This document shows, in pieces, positions 1-11,041 of a stretch of DNA of 64,000 nucleotides (its first letter is position 1; each line of letters starts with the position of its first letter). Under the pieces are notes generated by a model that saw only the letters and a program-made list of their open reading frames with translations, was not told the origin of the DNA and searched no databases. The stretch spans positions 11,506,001-11,570,000 of the forward strand of contig JAPTOF010000016.1 of the NCBI GenBank assembly GCA_028554755.1, given 5' to 3'. The stretch comes from Cordia subcordata (taxonomy: Eukaryota > Streptophyta > Magnoliopsida > Boraginales > Cordiaceae). Made by a program: the position numbers and the translations under genes.

Positions 1-217
1 CATGAGAAGAAGGCCATGGGGTGGTTAGTTAGTGAGGAAACAGGGCATGATCATTTGCATTGTTGCATCATCCTTACCACATTTAAGCACACATCCATTT
101 TTCTTGCTTTGGGGTAGGACATTTTGGAAAGGTCTTGGATTGTTCATTCTTGCCCATATCATTTATTACATAATCTCTTTCCCTCCACATTCTTTGCTTT
201 AATGACTATCCGGCAAT

Positions 218-595
218 TTGTGCCATGTAATTTTAAACATGTTTTGCTCTAACATTGGCGCCTGGCTGGGGGCGTTAAATCCACCGCTACTAGGAGGCAC
301 CCTAGGCTTGTTTATATTTTTCTTCTTCTTCTTCTATTTACTTGTCTTTGCTTTTGTATATAGTAGAATAGATTGCTTTTATTTGCTTTTGCTTTTCTTA
401 CCTTTAGATGATTTAGGCTTTCTTTTCTTTACTATCATTCTTAGTAGGCTAGATTTTTGCTCCCTTACTTGTTCTTGCATCTTTCCATCATTTATGCATC
501 AATCTTTTACCCTTTGCATATATCCTTATTTATCATTTCAAATGTCAATGTTAGCTTTCGTGGTATTATCTTCTAATCTCTTCTTTGTTTTTTGA
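218..595 (+). other. F/L-rich hydrophobic ORF in the retrotransposon internal domain
   Basis: An open frame of 125 codons that reads almost entirely as Phe, Leu, Ile and Tyr because the strand is T-rich. It begins near the end of the gag-like frame. The segment reading LGALNPPLLGGTLGLFIFF recurs in the copy at 5320-5616 and, with stops, on the minus strand at about 8560-8770. This may be only a conserved pyrimidine-rich untranslated stretch. No known family was recognised. Confidence 0.3.
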
Positions 596-1788
596 GCATT
601 AGTACTTTCTATAAGAAATAGAAGCTAGTAGATGATCAAACATCGTTGGCATTCATGGACTTCTATGGAACAAGGTTGTATCTCTCTATTCTTTACTTGT
701 CCTTATCTATCCTTCTCTTCATACCTCATGTGCATTTCATTTGCTTGCTTGTCGTGTGCTTAGTGTTATTTTCTTGAGGACAACCAAGGTTTAGGTTTAG
801 AGACGTGGTTATTCCTTTATTGTTTATGTCATGTTTGAGGTAGATTTGCATAGCATGCCTTGTTTTTGCTTAAAATGTGTTCAATTTTTTCAGCATGTTT
901 TGAGTTGGTTTACCTCTATATTGGTTAGAGAGTTGGCTTTTGCTATTGACTTAATTGATTGGAGAAGATAAGGGCGTATTGTAGGGAGTGAATGGAGTAT
1001 AAGGTATGACCTAGACTTTGATGTGAATCCTTTTGAAAACTATGGGAAGTAAGCATTTCTAAGAATGCACCTTGTAGTTACCCCGCAACTTGGTTGGAAA
1101 AAAGTGTTTCTAAAGGGTTGTTGATATGAGCATTCCTTCCTTGATTGGTTCTTTTAGTGTGCCTTAGCCTATTCTTTTTCTTTTCTTCTTGTTTGTGTTA
1201 TGTAATGAGAAAAATGCAAAAAAAACAAAAAAAAAAAAAGCAAAAATGAGAAAAAAAAAACAAAGTGAAAAATAATGGAAAAAAAGTGAAATAAAATTGA
1301 AAAATGAAGGAAAAAAAAAGCCAAAAGGCAACAAAAAGTTGAAAAAGTGAAGTTATGTTAAATAAGTGTCAAGTGACACAACGTCAATTTGACACAAGTA
1401 TTTCTTTTGTTATTCCGTGGCATTGTGAATAAGGCTCTTACATCAATTAGGAGTCATTGTGATATATCTTAATTTCCTTGTATCTTTGGGACTAAGTGCA
1501 TGTCGAGAGGCCACGTTAGTTGATAGGGCACGAAGTATCAATTTCCTGGGTGTGTGAGTTCGAATCCTAGGTTTGTGGCAGTTCTAGGTACTTGGTATGT
1601 TTCTGTAAGGTGCGAGACCCTTTCTGATTGAGGAAAGGATCTAAAAAAAAGCTAGGGAAGCCCTTACTTGAAAGGAATGACCCCCTAAACTCCCTTAGAG
1701 GTGAAAAGATAGCAAGTCAATGCAACCAACAACTCTTTGAAAAGCATGAGGATAAATTTTGGTTTAGGCTTGCTTGAGGGCAAACAAG

Positions 1789-1806
1789 GGAAAGGTTTTG
1801 GGGTAT
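1789..1806 (+). other. polypurine tract next to LTR
   Basis: A purine-rich run (gggaaaggttttgggg) lies immediately 5' of the TGATGTGTG start of the LTR at 1807. The equivalent tract precedes the LTR at 14172. This is the expected position of the plus-strand priming site, so the DNA to the left is an internal domain and this LTR is also its 3' LTR. Confidence 0.75.
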
Positions 1807-3289
1807 TGATGTGTGTGATTTGTGTATGTTTGTAGATATTGTTTTTGTACACTTTCTAGGGTGTTTTGAGCATAATTGAGTGCATTTAGGGTTGCATTTG
1901 TGCACTTATGGTCATATTTATGGACATAGGTTTTAAAACGCATAAATGCTACACTGAGTGCCTTATTTCGTGTTTTAGGCATATTTTAGGAGGAGGAATT
2001 AAGCTCAAATTAATGATGATCTGATGATGAAGCAAAGCTAAGGGTGCTTTAGATGTGAAGAAATCAAGAAAAGTGCATTTGGAGGTCGCTGGGCGAAAAA
2101 GGGAGCAATCGTACAAAGCCGAGCATAAAAGGAGCAAAGAGTGGTTGTTTTCTGCCTAAGGCTGGTCACACCCCATCCTAGGGCCGATCAACTGGCCCTA
2201 CTTCTTACCCAAGTCAAAGAGCTCCACAATTTTGGCCAGACTCACTTAAATTTAGGTCGAGAGATCGACCCGACAACTGACTTTTGCAGTGTGAAGGCTA
2301 TATTTAGAGGTTTTTAGCTCATTTTGAGGGGAGGAACCCAATAATCTCTCATACCCTTTAATCCTAACCCTTTTCCCACTTCAATTAACACCTCCACACA
2401 CCATCTAAACCCCATAGCAAGCTAGGATTGAAGCATCTAACATTTAGAGGGCTTGTACGGATTTGGAATCAAGATTTAGAGGAGTTCTTCTTGTTCTCTT
2501 TCTATTTCTTGTAAATATGCTGCTAGATTAAGCTACATCTTTGGGTGTTTGTTGTTGTATATTAAATTAGGCTATGAATAAAGGATTTGTGCGTATCTTT
2601 GGCTTTTAATACATGCTTCTTTACATTAATTAATGGCATGAATCACTATGTCTAAGTGTTGATAATCAAACAAGTCAATGTGTTTGTTAAAATGCCTAAG
2701 TGAAGTTGCATGTGTTATTTTGTGTGCTTAAATTCTATCAGCAGTGTTCACACCTTAGCCTTAATCCATGCTAACGGCATGAGCCCTATTTGCAACTATA
2801 TATGTTGATTAATATGCTTAATTAATTACTTAGTGTGGTAGGAGCATACCTCTAGTCTGAAACAATACTAAAAGGGTACCTACTAGCACTTGTTAATGCT
2901 CTAGTCTGAAACAACACTAATAGGTTAATCTCTCGAGTAGGACGTTAATCAACACCAAAGTGAGCATTCGAGCCATAGATAAACCAAGTCATTATTATAG
3001 CCCAAGTCTAGCTGCAACGCAATCGCCCAAGATTCCTTTCCACCTTGTAGAGCTTTCTTTCCTTAGTTTGGCACCCTAGGTTTCTCCATTAGATTAGGTT
3101 AGCTTAGGTTTATTTTCCTTTTCCCGAGCTCCTTTTAATCCTCAAGAAAGTACACACACATGTGACTAGTTTTAGGCACCGAGCACATAGAGACGGAACT
3201 AAGGTAGCCTCCCTATGAAAGAATGACACCCATAGTTGAGCGCTTTGCTACACGCGATCCTTGCACTTGCGAGTTAAAATAACCCATCA
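1807..3289 (+). repeat. LTR shared between two tandem LARD copies
   Basis: The 1,483-bp LTR starts TGATGTGTGTG and ends AACCCATCA. It is preceded by a polypurine tract and followed by a tRNA-Asp primer-binding site, so it is at once the 3' LTR of the left copy and the 5' LTR of the right copy. It is homologous along its length to the LTRs at 14172-15924 and 47146-49117 and, inverted, 5633-7227 and 11042-12632. It is shorter than the 14172 copy, which has extra sequence near 14430-14600. Confidence 0.9.
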
Positions 3290-3295
3290 AGTTTT

Positions 3296-3313
3296 TGGTG
3301 CCGCTGCCGGGGA
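3296..3313 (+). other. primer-binding site for tRNA-Asp
   Basis: TGGTGCCGCTGCCGGGGA lies 6 bp after the LTR end. It is complementary to the 3' end of plant tRNA-Asp (reference PBS TGGCGCCGTTGCCGGGG) with two mismatches. tRNA-Asp priming is common in Athila- and Tat-type Ty3/gypsy elements, which suggests, without proving, a gypsy-lineage helper. Confidence 0.85.
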
Positions 3314-3516
3314 AGCACCGTTTTGGTTCTTTCTATGATTTTGTGTTTTTGATTAGTTGCTTACGTGTTGTTCTATCTTTAATTGCTTTCCTTTATTTGA
3401 AAAATCACAAAAAAAATATTGAAAAAAAATTGAAAATCCAAAAAAGAAAATTAGAAAGATTTGAAAAATCTCAAAAAAAGTGAATTGAGAAAAGGTTTAC
3501 TTATGCTAATTGAGTA

Positions 3517-5325
3517 TGGATAGATCCAATGCTTCTTGGTGGTCACTTGTACCCTCTTGCTCGCCCCTTGTACACGTTTCTAATGCTTGTGTTCTATATG
3601 GTAGTTGCGAGCATGATACCATATATTGCGCCCTCACATATGGAAATCCCTAATATCGGGCTAATGCAAGTCATGGCCCTTATAGTCAAGCATTTATTCA
3701 TCTATCTCTATCTAGCTATCATGATTATAGGGAGTCATATTTTTTTTTTGTTGATCTTTGTGGAAGTTGCGACCATGACTTTAATTCTTGTCCTACTTTC
3801 ATGTAAAGCCCAATAGGGCCTTTAGTAATCATGTGCTCATGCCTGCATCTACATCTAGTCATCATGATTATAGGGAGCAATATCATGCACCTTTGTCTTG
3901 GGGTCAAGATGACTTCTCATTCTATTCACCTCCCAGCTTTGAATGTCTACCTCCAATACTATCTTTTCCCACCTATTCTTCTCCTAAGCTTTTTTATGGT
4001 TATGCTCAAAATGATTACCATATCTATTCAGGTGAACCCTCTTCTCTTAGGTCTCCTTCATATGAAGATGAAAAGTTAAAATATCTCCAATCCCTAATTC
4101 ATTCCATCCATGAGAGACTAAAGGAGATAACTGAACAAGTATCCGAAATAGTTAAGTGCTGGAATAAAGAAGTTGAGAACGAACGACCTGTGAGTAAGAG
4201 AGTTGAGATACTTTTAGACTGGGTTGAGGGGATGGGAGTGAGACTTATATATGAAGAGATTAGTGGTGAAAAAGATGACGTTTGGGAGGAAGAGATAGAG
4301 AAAGAAGTGGATGGAGAGTTTACATCTTGTAGTTAGGAGGAAGATGAGTTTAATGGTACTTTGGTTCTAGATGACAATTGTGGGCACATATTAGAGGAAG
4401 TGGTACCCTATGCTCCCGTGCTTTCATCACTTCCTATTAAGTCTTGTGAACCCATTATTCCTTTCCTTTCTACTTCTCAAACACTTTTAAAGGATGATCT
4501 TGATGTTTGGAATACTCAATTGCATTTTGAACCCATCTTTAAGGAGTTTAGTGTACACACGTTCCTCGAACATCCATGTTTGCATGATGAGGAATCCGTT
4601 AAGTCCCATTCTTCCCCTTTACCCATGTGTGAACCAAACCCATTAGAGAAGGTTATGGAGCAATACTTTGAGTTGAGCGCTAGTGATGAATTGAAGTTTG
4701 ACAAACTCCTAGCAAGTGTTAATTTATAGCCATCTATTGAAGAAAGCACAGTTTTTCTCCCAGGTGTAACGTTTGAGGATGAAATGGAGAAATTTGTGAG
4801 ACTTTTAGATGACTCTTATTCCCTTTTTTAGTGTATCATTCTTGATCCTAATGTCTCTTCCTTCAAATCCATTCCTTCAACTCCTCCAGTTTATATCACT
4901 CCACCTAAGTATTCCTCCTCTCTTCCCGTTATGTCTTCTCCTAGAGAACATATTTTTATGCCTTCCCATTTTGAGCATGTCCATGTAGGGCATGTGCATA
5001 CTCCTCCCATTCTTTATGCATCGGACTTTTCATTGATTCATGGGGAAGGAGTGTTTTTAGACTTACATCATGAGAAGAAAGCCATGAGGTGGTTAGTTAA
5101 CGAGCGGGCCATGATCATTTGCACTGTTGCATCGTCCTCTAGCATATTTAAGCATATATCTATGTTTCATACTTTGGGGTGGGACATTTTGGAAAGGGCT
5201 TGCATTTTTCATTCTTGCCCATATCATTTATTGCATGATCCCTTTCCCTCTACGTTCTACGTTTTAATAATTATACGGCAATTTGTGCCATGCAATTTTA
5301 AACATGTTTTGCTCTGTCATTGATG
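3517..5325 (+). pseudogene. gag-like zinc-knuckle protein of the LARD family (broken)
   Basis: The reading starts MDRSNASWWSLVPS at 3517 and shows two degenerate CCHC zinc knuckles. The first, CVLYGSCEHDTIYC, has its second Cys changed to Tyr. The second, CGSCDHDFNSC, has lost its first Cys. After one frameshift near 3780, a single frame runs from 3788 to 5323 with three in-frame stops (4334, 4727, 4828), all TAG. Between them are a Ser/Tyr/Pro-rich part, an acidic segment (EEEIEKEVDGEFTS) and a C-terminal part. The minus-strand copy (9475-10830) aligns and has one intact knuckle. The role is inferred to be packaging or nucleic-acid binding. No catalytic domain is present. Confidence 0.7.
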
Positions 5326-5616
5326 CAGTTGGGGGCGTTAAATCCAACGCTGCTAGAAGGCACCATAGGCTTGTTCATATTTTTTTTATTTTTCTTGTAT
5401 TTACTTGCCTTTGCTTTTGTATGTAGTAGAATAGATTGCTTTTATTTGTTTTTTTTCCTCTTACCTTTAGATAATTTAGGCTTTCTTTTCTTTGTTATCA
5501 TTCTTAGTAGGTTAGATTTTTGCTCCCTTACTTGTTCTCTCTTTTTTCCATCATTTGTGCATCAATCTTTTACCCCTTATATACATCCTTATTTATCATG
5601 TCAATTGTCAATGTGA
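5320..5616 (+). other. second copy of the F/L-rich hydrophobic ORF
   Basis: A 98-codon frame homologous to 218-595 (LGALNPTLLEGTIGLFIFF). It begins at the end of the gag-like frame and stops 16 bp before the antiparallel element. As with the first copy, the composition may simply reflect T-rich DNA. Confidence 0.3.
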
Positions 5617-5627
5617 GCTTCCATGGT

Positions 5628-5632
5628 ATTAT
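5628..5632. repeat. left target-site duplication ATTAT
   Basis: ATTAT at 5628-5632 and again at 12633-12637 flanks the antiparallel element. The uninterrupted homologous sequence near 560-575 (ggtattatcttctaatctc) carries the site once, which supports a clean insertion. Confidence 0.9.
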
Positions 5633-7227
5633 TGATCGTGTACATGGTGGTATGTGAAAATGAGGCAAAAATACAACCAAGTTTTACACCTGTAAGGAGG
5701 CTACCTTAGTTTGGTCTCTATGTGCTCAAGTGCCTGAAACTAGCTACGGGCATGTGTGTATATTTCTGGTCTTTTTTAGGATTAAATGGAGCTCAAAATG
5801 ACATAAAATAAACCTAAGCTATGGAGGAACTTAAGGTGTCAAGCAAAGGAATGAAACCTCACAATGAAGAAGGGGACATACGGTGATTGCATTACAACTA
5901 AACTTGGGCTATGATAACACATTAGGCCTATCTATGGCTCAGGACTTCTATTGCCATTGTGTTGATTGGGGGTCTCTTAATCAATACTAGTAGTTCAACC
6001 CATTAGCTGGGTTTAAATCTAAAGGCTAATCCCTCCTAGCCTATGCAATCCATGCTTAGAACTTATTCACTTGGCTGGGTTTAAAGCCCAGGACTAGTAC
6101 TTAAACACTATGTGACATTAAGGCTCAATTAACCAACACTAACGTGGGTAAGGGATAATTTAATTTAGGTTAACTTATCTGCTTGGCTTGGTTTAAAGTT
6201 AAGGACTAGCACTTAAACTCAACTAAGCATAGCATGTAACTTATTAGATGAATTTAAAACTAAAGCCTACTCTCCTAAACAAAGCCATGAGTTAGGCACA
6301 ATCACATCACCCATATAAGTTGATAAAAGTATTTGAAGTACAAATAACACATGCATATTCACTTAGGCATTTTAACAAATGCATAAACATGTTTGATTTT
6401 CAATACATAGGCATATTGAATCATGCCATAGATTTATGTAAACAAGCATGTATTAATAGCCAAAGCTACATACAAATCCTTTACCAAAGCTCTAATCTAA
6501 TATACAACATCAATCAACCCTGGATCTAACTCAATTACATAGCATATTTACAAGAATAAGAAAAGGAATCAGGAATTCCCCTTCAAACCTTTGCTCAAAT
6601 CCAAAGCAAAACCCTTCAATCTCTTGTTACAAGTTTCAATCCTAGCTTGGTTTGGTGTGGGATGGTGGTTTTGGGTGTTTGGTGAAATGGGTAGAGAGTT
6701 AAGATTTATTAGGGTTTAAGAAATAAAAGTTCTTGTCCTTCAAATGAGATGAAACGAGCTATTTATAGCTATCATTAGGCTCTATCGATCGATGGCTCTT
6801 TGAGGAACTCGGCCGGCTAGATTAGGTAGCTTTTTAGTCCTACTGGTCAACGTAGCCAGTAGACTGGCTCTGGAGGGCACGATGACCGGCAAAATTTCTA
6901 CATTTTCTAGGGTGACCGATCGACCTAGCCAGTCGACCGACTCCTCATCAAGGTCGACCGGTTGTATTAAAATGTTTCATTTTTCATCCTTTTTCTTTCG
7001 GTCTTTATCCGTTAACTCATTTCTTCCTCATGTAAACTTGAACCCTTCTAAAACTCTCATAATACATGAAGTATACACTTAGTGTAGCACTTATGCATCC
7101 AAATATTTTATGAACAAATATCAACAGTTATGCATAAACTTTATACTACATGCACTCAATTAAGCTCTAACACCCTTAAATATGCATGCAAAAACTAGAT
7201 GCAAACACGTACAAATGACATACATCA
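5633..7227 (-). repeat. 3' LTR of the nested LARD
   Basis: A 1,595-bp LTR on the minus strand whose ends on the plus strand are TGATCGTG and TACATCA. A CpG-bearing cluster of GACCG/CGACC motifs lies at about 6780-6965 and a TATTTATAG stretch near 6758 marks a probable core promoter. Confidence 0.9.
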
Positions 7228-7243
7228 ACACCCCCCAAACCAT
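7228..7243 (-). other. polypurine tract of the nested LARD
   Basis: The minus-strand reading ATGGTTTGGGGGGTGT abuts the start of the 3' LTR at 7227, the position expected for plus-strand priming. Confidence 0.75.
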
Positions 7244-8899
7244 CTTCTTGCTTGTCCCTAAGTAAGACCAAACCTAAGTTTATCTCAAAGTTGCTAAAGA
7301 GGGTTGCCTAAAATATTGACTCGCTATCTTGGTGAATTTAAGGAGCATGAAAGGTATTTCTTTTATAGAAGGATCACCAAGCCTTTTCAGATCCTCCTCT
7401 TACTCAAAAAAGGCTTCATACCTCATGAACAATTCCAAAGTAGCTGCACCCCCACAAGCCTAGGAGTCTAATGCAGGCATATGGAATGTTAATAGTTCGT
7501 GCCCCTTCGACTGACATGGCCTCCCTAATATGCACAAAACCTCAAAGATAAGAGATGAAAGAATGTACAAACACAATGGCTCACAATAGATGCAAGAGCC
7601 TTATTCTCAACACATAAAAGAACGAAAAGAAAAACTTGTGCCAAGTTAACATTGTGTTACTTGAGCACTTATTCACTGAACTTTTTAGTGCCTTTTGGCT
7701 TTTTTTCCCTCATATTTTTCACTTTTTTCACATTTTTTGGCTTTTTCAATTTTTTCTCATTTTTGCCTTTTTCTATTGTTTATAGATTTTTCATCAATAT
7801 ACAACATAAGCAAAAAGAAAAGAAAAAGAAAGGCTCAGACACATCAAAAAGAACCAATCAAGGAAGGTCACTCATATCAATACCCCTTTTTCAGCACTTT
7901 TTCCAACCAAACTATGGGGTAGCTACAAGGTGCATTCCTAAATGTACTCACTCCCCACAGCTTTCAAAAGGCATTCCCTCTAAGTCTCGACTCTCCCTTC
8001 ACTCTATTAATTCCCCACAATGCAAACTTGGCTTCACCAATCAATTTAGTCAATATCAAGAGCCAAACTCGAACGAACATGGAGATAAACAACTTAAAAC
8101 ATGCAAAAAAAAATCAAAAAAATGAACACATTGAACACGTTTTGAGCAAAAACAGGGTATGGCATGCAAATCTACCCCATAAATGATATAAACAATAAAG
8201 GAACAACCACATCCCAAGCCCAAACTTTGTTTGTCCTTAAGCAAGTAGCATCCAAACACAACAAGCATGCACATGAAATACATATGGGGAATGTGGTAGG
8301 GATAGATAGGGAGAAGTAAAGAATGGAAAGATACAACCTTATTTGCATGTGTCCCGCAAATGTCAACAACAATCCATTTATCTTCTAGCCTCCACATTTT
8401 GTAAAAAGCACTTATGCTCCAAAAAAAAAAGAAGAGATTGGAAGATAACGCCACCGAAAGCTCACATTGACATTTGAAAGGATGTATGCAAGGGATAGAG
8501 GATTAATGCACCAATGGTGAAAAGGAGAAAGAACAAGTAAAGGAGCCAAAAAAAATTCTAACCTACTAAGATTACAAAAAAATAAAAGAAAGTATAAACT
8601 ATAAAAAAAAGGTAAGGAAAACAAAGTAATCTAGTCTACTATATATAAAGCAAGAATGAATGAAAGAAAACTAATCTGCTATATACAAAAGCAAAGACAA
8701 ATAAAATACAAGAAGAACAAGAAAAATATAAACAAGCCTAGTATGCCTCCTAGTAGCACTGGATTTAGCGTCTCCAGCCGGGTACCAGTGTTAGAGCAAC
8801 ACATGTTTAAAGTTGCGTAGCACAATTACTGGATAATCATTAAAGTGCAGAAGGTAGAGGGAAAAGGGTCATGTACTAAGGGTTGGGGCAATGAATACA

Positions 8900-10830
8900 T
8901 GGTGCACCCTTTTTCTAAATCCTAAACCAAAATAACCAATGAATCTGTGTGCACAAGTATGGAATGAAGCATGCGCAAATGTGAAAGATCATCCCCGCTT
9001 GCTCTCTAATTAAGCACCCCATGGTTTTCTTCTTATAATGTAGCACTAGGAACACACCTTCCCCATGGGTCAAAGATAGGTCTAATGGATGCAATGTAGG
9101 TAGGTTTTCTAACCCTAGGTGAAAGTGTTCTATGCAAAAAGGCATGGATATAAGCTCCAAAGAAGGAAACTCAATAGAATGGAAAAGAGGAGTAGGAATG
9201 ACATTTGGAGAAGAGGGGTCAAAGATAAAGGAGTTTGAAGTATTACACTCTTCTTCTCCACAAGATATAACATTATCAAGCCTAGGTCACTCTAACTCCT
9301 CACAAAAGGGTGGACTCGATCTTAATAGGCTCACTCACACTAAGAGAAGGTTCATGTTCATCAAGAAAATACTTAACCTAATTAATCAATCCCCTAGTTT
9401 AGAGGGTAGAAGAAGGTATCAATAACGATTCATCAAACACTCCTAAAGACCCATAGATCGCAATTTCAAGCTCATCAATTTCCCTTTAGTGTCTTCTTGG
9501 AGTGGCTATTCTCCTCAACACTACGATCCTTAACTGCAAGAGACTTATTATCTAAAAACTCCCAAATTGATGCTCTATTACCCCTAATGTATGACTCCAA
9601 ATCAACACTAACTAAGATATCATCAAATGATTCCACAAATTCATTGCTAGTGGTAATCATCCCGTCATCACGCTTTACACAACAGGTAGGCATATATGGA
9701 AAGGACAAAGGGGAGTCAACAGATTCCTCATTATGTATGCATGAATACTCAAAGGAAGAATGCGAGCTAAACTCGTGCTGACTCATAATGTAATTGAGTA
9801 CTATGAACATGAGATTCAACTTCTATGTGTATGTGTAAATGGGATGAGAGGAAAAAATAGGCTCATGTGACTCAATAGGCAGTGATAAAAGCATGGAAGG
9901 ATAAGGTGCTACTTTCTATAAAATGTAACCATAAGAGTCATCAAGAACCAAATTATCATCAAGCTCATTCTCATCCTCACTATAAGATGTTAGCTCTCCA
10001 TCAACCTCTTTTTCTAATTCTCTCTCTAACGTATCATTACTTTCACCCTTAATCACCTCATCTCTGGGTCTCTCTCCTATTTCTTCAACCTGATCTAAAG
10101 GTATCTTAAGACTTTCAACCATGGGTTGCTCACTCTCAATCTCTCTCTTCAAGCACTCACTTAGATAGTCAACTTGTTGCATCATGTTATCTAGTCTCTC
10201 TCGATTAGATTGGAGAAGGGATAGGAGATAGGCAATCTTTTCATCATTACTTAAGGATGACCTAAAAGAAAAGGGCTCAACTGAGTGGAAATGGTAATCA
10301 TGTTGGAAATCATTTTGAGCATAACCATAAAAGAAAAACTCATGAGAGGAATGAGTGGGAAAAGATGGTGTTGGAGGTAAACAATCGAAACTAGAAGGTG
10401 AACAAAATGAAGAGTCATCTTGACCTCATGGTGAAATTGCTTAATGTTGCTCCTAAGAATCATGATGATTAGATGTTGATGCATGCATGGGAACATGATT
10501 GCTAAAGGCATTCTGGGGCGTTGTGTGCAATTGGGGATAAGGGTGAAAAGTAGAACAAGAATTGGAATCATGATCACAACTTCCACATGGATTGCAAAAA
10601 TAAGAATGTGCATCCCTATAGTCATGATTTCTAAATGAAAATGCATGAAATGATGCATGACTATAAGGGTCATAGCTAGCACTAGCTTTAGGTTGGGGAT
10701 TTTCATAGGGACAAAAATTAGCTGGATACATACAACTTCCACACAAACGACAAGCATTGGGATCAAATTCAGGTGATGGGGAAGAGGATACTAGTAACCA
10801 CCAAGAAACATTAAGATCGGTCATATTCAA
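8900..10830 (-). pseudogene. gag-like zinc-knuckle protein of the nested LARD (broken)
   Basis: The first open segment (10830-10453, 125 aa, starting MNMTDLNVSWW) has two knuckle motifs. CRLCGSCMYPANFC has Tyr in place of His. CNPCGSCDHDSNSC is a full CX2CX4HX4C zinc knuckle. Segments 10185-9916 and 9819-9475 continue in the same frame between stops. A last piece (9160-8915, with SLTHGEGVFLVLHYKKKTMG) is frameshifted and matches the end of the plus-strand copy. An acidic stretch (ELEKEVDGELTSYSEDENE) aligns with the other copy. No protease, reverse transcriptase or integrase follows, which is what makes the element non-autonomous. Confidence 0.7.
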
Positions 10831-11017
10831 TGAATCACAAGTAAAATCTCTTCACAATTTTTTTTTTTTTTGAATTTTCTATTTTTTCAAATTTTTTTAG
10901 TTTTCGAGATTTTTCAATTTTTTTGTAGTTGTCGAATAATAGAAGGCAAGTAAAGATAAAGCACATGCAAGTAATAAATCAAAAACATAAAAGCACACAA
11001 AGAAGCAATACCATGCC

Positions 11018-11035
11018 TCCCCAACAACGGCACCA
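11018..11035 (-). other. primer-binding site (tRNA-Asp) of the nested LARD
   Basis: The minus-strand reading TGGTGCCGTTGTTGGGGA lies 6 bp inside the 5' LTR boundary at 11042. Compared with the perfect tRNA-Asp complement it has one mismatch in the first half and two near the end. Confidence 0.85.
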
Positions 11036-11041
11036 AAATAT

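Larger units (their letters stand above)
1..1806 (+). mobile_element. 3' part of a LARD-type LTR retrotransposon internal domain
   Basis: Cut by the window start. Positions 1-600 match 5066-5632 and the later part matches 12638-14171 of the neighbouring copy, so this is the downstream half of the same internal domain. It contains the tail of the gag-like frame, a T-rich stretch, A-rich low-complexity DNA at about 1200-1340, and a polypurine tract ending just before the LTR at 1807. No reverse transcriptase, RNase H or integrase motif was found. The element's left LTR lies outside the window. Confidence 0.85.
3290..5632 (+). mobile_element. LARD internal domain, 5' part, interrupted at 5633
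   Basis: The left section of the second plus-strand internal domain. It runs from the primer-binding site through the gag-like pseudogene to the insertion point of the antiparallel element, and resumes at 12633. The joined length is about 3.9 kb, matching the 3.8 kb internal domain of the nested copy. No pol domains occur in either, hence the LARD assignment. Confidence 0.85.

Noticed and set aside
3296..3313. A tRNA gene fragment, suggested by the tRNA-Asp complementarity
   Set aside because: Only the primer-binding complement is present, directly after an LTR.
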